Below, piece after piece: positions 61,324-64,000 of a DNA stretch of 64,000 nucleotides. Under the pieces are notes generated by a model, which was given only the letters and a program-made list of their open reading frames with translations, ran no database searches and was not told the origin of the DNA. The position numbers were made by a program, and so were the translations under genes. The first letter of the stretch is position 1. Every line of letters starts with the position of its first letter. The stretch is from Muricauda sp. SCSIO 64092 (GTDB taxonomy: Bacteria; Bacteroidota; Bacteroidia; Flavobacteriales; Flavobacteriaceae): positions 1,240,001 to 1,304,000 of the forward strand of contig NZ_CP095413.1 in the NCBI RefSeq assembly GCF_023016285.1, given 5' to 3'.

Positions 61324-61575
61324 CTATTTGCAATTTGCTCGTTCCAATTTCCTGTTTGGCACTCCAAAAATCTGTCCAAGGCAATATAAGAAACCAATAT
61401 TGGCATCGACGTATTGTCCGTTATGATCAGCACCCTTGGCATAGCCATTTATTGGGTAATGTACTGTTTCTCCTTGTGAATTAAGGAAGTACATCTTGAG
61501 GACCAAACGGTTTATCGCAAATTCCCAATGTGCACTTGGAAGTGTTGTTGGAGGTCCCGGTGTTGAAGTACCCAT
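61324..61575 (-). CDS. short hypothetical frame
   Basis: An 83-codon frame with the Pro/Thr start STPGPPTTLPSAHWEFAIN and segment NIGFLYCLGQIFGVPNRKLERANC. No signal, membrane helix or family recognised. It lies between the His-rich gene and the S41 peptidase on the same strand and could be the relic of a larger gene. Confidence 0.3.
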   Translation of the reverse strand: MGTSTPGPPTTLPSAHWEFAINRLVLKMYFLNSQGETVHYPINGYAKGADHNGQYVDANIGFLYCLGQIFGVPNRKLERANCK

Positions 61576-61629
61576 CCCCCTTTTTCAAAACTGTGTTCCT
61601 TATAAATTGGTTGAGGGATATCTGCTCCT

Positions 61630-63141
61630 TTAGTTTTCCTTTAGTAGTTTTAAGGCAACATCCAATTGGGGATCCCTTAGTTCCAGTATGTCTCGGACGG
61701 TAGTCTGGATTGGGTAATCCGGTAAGGTCCCTTTACCAATGAACTTTGTCTCTTTACTGTTCATTACATATTTGCTCAATGGGAGCTGAACTGTAATTTT
61801 CGTATTTGGCAATCTAAGTTGGGCAAAGTCTCCACCATGCCCTCCATGATAAGCACCTCCGGATTCCTCTCCGATGAAAATGGCCCTTTTATTAAAATGT
61901 AGAACCGAAGTGAATTCAGCTGTAGTGGAAGCACTTCGTCCATTCATTAAGACATATAAATTCCCTTGAAACCTATTCTCATTGGGTTGTTGGAGCAATA
62001 ACCCTTGATGGGCCGTTGGCAAGGTTGCGAACCTGCCATCTTCCATTTGTTCGACAAAGGGCAGGGTTACCTTCATCCATTCTGCATTCTTATCCGTATG
62101 TTTAAACAGAAATGTAGTGTCCGCGATACCGGCATTGGTATAGAGGGAATCTAAATACGCAGTGGGCCTATCCACTAAATAAGACAGTAGATGCCTCCCC
62201 AGATCATCATTGCCACCGCCGTTGTTCCTTACATCAACAATTAAATTCCCCACACCCTTATCTTTAATTTTTTTAAATGCCTTGTGGACAAGGGCCTTGA
62301 ATTTGGGGGAGTAAAAATTTCCCACCGTAAGCAAGGCAATATCATCGGACAAAAATTCGTAACGAATCGGATTTTCCCTCATTGCCCGTTCCTTTGCCCC
62401 ATAATGATCCAGGTATTTTCGGATTTCCGGGTTTTCATGGGAGGTGTACTTCTTGTAGTTTCCTTTCCATTCTTCCTGTGTTACGGCCTTGAGGATTTTG
62501 GCGAATGTTCCTCCATCCTTTCCTTTGAGTTCTACCGTAAAGTGTTCTGCACTATCCATTAAAAGGTAGTACCAAAACTGAAACTCCATACCAGTCTGTA
62601 ACCTGCTGTGCTTATTGGACCGTATCTCTCCGTCCGATGGGAAGTAAGGAATAAGTTTGTCATAGATATCTGCTATGGATTTACCGTTGATGCTCACTAT
62701 TTGTGTTCCCGGACTTAAATCTGCCATGGACGAAAAATCAGATACGACGTAAGCCTTTGCGGGGTCAAACTCCCAGAAGATTTTTAAGGGAAAAAACCTT
62801 CCCTTGTCCATAATCTTTCCAAGCAATTCAGAATCAGGTGTTGCTATCGTATGTTGACATTTGATCAGGGCAACCAGGTTACATATTTCCCTATAAAACG
62901 CTCTGTAGGTCATGGGGAAATTTGATAGGCTTTGAACTTTCGTAAACAAGGAATCCAAGGTCTTCTTCGTAGTATACCGATAAAGTCCGGGATGGATTTT
63001 TTCCAATCCTGCTTTTAACATCCTAAGGTCTTCCTGTACCATATGGGAAGGAAATTTTTGATCAAAAACCGTTTTGGGATCGGATTGGGCATTTAGTTGT
63101 AGGGATAAGAACCCTACAAAGGCCATGATATGGAATTTCAT
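61630..63141 (-). CDS. S41-family peptidase
   Basis: A 503-residue protein with signal peptide FHIMAFVGFLSLQLNAQ. Helical N-terminal domain (QEDLRMLKAGLEKIHPGLYRYTTKKTLDSLF), PDZ-like stretch (SPGTQIVSINGKSI), and an S41 domain: NLIVDVRNNGGGNDDLG, catalytic Ser in YVLMNGRSASTTAEF, and FIGEESGG. The Ser-Lys or Ser-based site of the tail-specific protease family is visible as S-A-S-T-T-A-E-F. It is exported to the periplasm; substrate unknown. Last enzyme before the AraC gene at the right edge. Confidence 0.9.
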   Translation of the reverse strand: MKFHIMAFVGFLSLQLNAQSDPKTVFDQKFPSHMVQEDLRMLKAGLEKIHPGLYRYTTKKTLDSLFTKVQSLSNFPMTYRAFYREICNLVALIKCQHTIATPDSELLGKIMDKGRFFPLKIFWEFDPAKAYVVSDFSSMADLSPGTQIVSINGKSIADIYDKLIPYFPSDGEIRSNKHSRLQTGMEFQFWYYLLMDSAEHFTVELKGKDGGTFAKILKAVTQEEWKGNYKKYTSHENPEIRKYLDHYGAKERAMRENPIRYEFLSDDIALLTVGNFYSPKFKALVHKAFKKIKDKGVGNLIVDVRNNGGGNDDLGRHLLSYLVDRPTAYLDSLYTNAGIADTTFLFKHTDKNAEWMKVTLPFVEQMEDGRFATLPTAHQGLLLQQPNENRFQGNLYVLMNGRSASTTAEFTSVLHFNKRAIFIGEESGGAYHGGHGGDFAQLRLPNTKITVQLPLSKYVMNSKETKFIGKGTLPDYPIQTTVRDILELRDPQLDVALKLLKEN

Positions 63142-63202
63142 TATTTCAGATATTGATTATACCCCAAAGGAAGATGGAAAAGAAATACCAATCTGCCCAA
63201 TT

Positions 63203-64000
63203 CTAGTATTGGGCGTGGTTTTTTTGTAATAATTCTGCCCGTTTGGAAAGATATGCCTTTGGAGAAAGGCCGGTAGATTGTTTAAAAGCGCGTTGAAAGG
63301 TGGACTGGGAATTAAAACCACATTCAAAAGCTATGCCGGAGAGTTTTAAATGCTTTTTTTCTGGAACGACCATCTGTTGTTTTACCTCTTCTACACGATA
63401 ATGGTTAACAAAAGTGTTGAAACTCATATGGAAATAATGGTTGAGCACATGGGAAACCGTTCGCTGATCTGAACCGACATGCTTTACCAATCGATGCAGT
63501 TCAAGGTTGGGTTCAAGATAAAGTTTATCCTCGGTCATAGCGCTTTGGATAACCTTTATGAGCTTTTTGGATTCTTGTTCGGTAAGTCGAATGCTCTGAG
63601 TTTTACTTTCTTTGATGGATTGTCGCGAATGCAGAAATCCTTTTATACCAAGCACATAAATAAATATCGATAATGGGACATAAATGGGATAGTAGCCTAA
63701 GCTGTCCATCATTATGAACCGGGTAGTGGGAACTACGTAGGGCACCAAAAAAATCAACCATATCAATTGAAAAATAAGGAAGGAATTCAAAAACGCCTTG
63801 ACCCACTTGGAATGGGGTTTAGGTTTATTTGGACTGGAAATCAGCTTCGAAAAAAACCGTTTGGCCAATAGCAAATAAACGGTGATGGAAAGCCATCTGG
63901 GTATGTCCGAGTAAGAATTGTATAAATCGATGTTATTGCCCCATTCCAAAAGATAATCCCTACTGAACGAATCCAATAAAAAACCGATGGTCAATACCCA
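63203..64000 (-). CDS. AraC-family regulator with membrane domain, 5' end outside window
   Basis: The frame is open to the right edge, so the start is missing. The visible ~264 residues have three or more membrane helices (ITVYLLLAKRFF, FLIFQLIWLIFLVPYVV, LGYYPIYVPLSIFIYVLG) and a C-terminal AraC domain: LVKHVGSDQRTVSHVLNHYF and LSGIAFECGFNSQSTFQRAFKQSTGLSPKAYL. It is of the same integral-membrane AraC design as the 50627 gene and lies 61 bp upstream of the S41 peptidase gene on the same strand. Confidence 0.88.
   Translation of the reverse strand, partial: WVLTIGFLLDSFSRDYLLEWGNNIDLYNSYSDIPRWLSITVYLLLAKRFFSKLISSPNKPKPHSKWVKAFLNSFLIFQLIWLIFLVPYVVPTTRFIMMDSLGYYPIYVPLSIFIYVLGIKGFLHSRQSIKESKTQSIRLTEQESKKLIKVIQSAMTEDKLYLEPNLELHRLVKHVGSDQRTVSHVLNHYFHMSFNTFVNHYRVEEVKQQMVVPEKKHLKLSGIAFECGFNSQSTFQRAFKQSTGLSPKAYLSKRAELLQKNHAQY

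Noticed and set aside
1-64000. tRNA, rRNA, CRISPR array, complete insertion sequence, prophage
   Set aside because: No cloverleaf-like sequence with CCA end, no regularly spaced repeat array, no transposase or integrase, and no phage structural gene were seen.

Overview
The window reads as a chromosomal segment of a marine-type Flavobacteriaceae member (Bacteroidota). The evidence is a type IX secretion sorting domain, a SusC-like N-terminal domain on the TonB receptor, a fused CcoN-CcoO oxidase subunit, a SigZ-type sigma factor, DUF6175-type proteins, many short lipoproteins, and promoters of the TAnnTTTG type without clear Shine-Dalgarno sequences. No tRNA, rRNA, CRISPR array or intact insertion sequence was seen.

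Left part (1-20 kb) is a micro-oxic and anaerobic respiration region. It holds the tail of a nitrous-oxide-reductase cluster (cupin, nosD, nosF, nosY) and a CBS-domain protein. A minus-strand group follows: a frameshifted saccharopine-dehydrogenase-like gene, a ClbS/DfsB-like protein, a divergent pyruvate kinase and an acetyl-CoA hydrolase/transferase. Next comes the cbb3 oxidase set (ccoS, ccoNO, ccoQ, ccoP, ccoG, fixH, a TauE/DsbD_2-like protein), fixI/ccoI, two Crp/Fnr regulators and a double-domain universal stress protein. Four promoters in this region (CBS gene, ccoS, fixI, usp) carry the same FNR-type dyad, each exactly 22 bp before a Bacteroidota -7 element. They form a coherent small regulon.

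Middle part (20.2-31.2 kb) is the most unusual block: twelve plus-strand genes ending at a strong terminator. Cytoplasmic phosphosignalling parts come first: a PP2C phosphatase, a LytTR-like protein, two FHA proteins each with a zinc ribbon, and a very acidic protein. Then follow a membrane protein with 51-bp acidic repeats, a chagasin-like lipoprotein overlapping a secreted papain-family peptidase, a transmembrane Ser/Thr kinase with a C-terminal WG-repeat domain, and three secreted proteins. I read it as an envelope-spanning phospho-regulated system of unknown purpose.

Next (31.2-36.7 kb) are small secreted proteins, a duplicated module of a secreted protein plus a tiny lipoprotein with one decayed copy, and a TPR sensor kinase with its response regulator. 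The lipoproteins, remnant and sensor half are visibly AT-richer than the kinase core. From 36.8 to 41.3 kb lie cell-surface proteins, including a T9SS cargo with thrombospondin type 3 repeats.

Right part (41.3-64 kb) is a mosaic: paralogous secreted proteins, three GNAT acetyltransferases and a lipoprotein alpha/beta hydrolase, a 1-Cys peroxiredoxin, a class C beta-lactamase-like serine hydrolase, LytTR and AraC regulators, Dps, a GH113-like glycosidase, a 39-residue metallothionein-like gene in front of sigZ, a TonB-receptor/ABC/DUF3526 export operon with a His-rich leader gene, an S41 peptidase, and an AraC regulator cut by the right edge.
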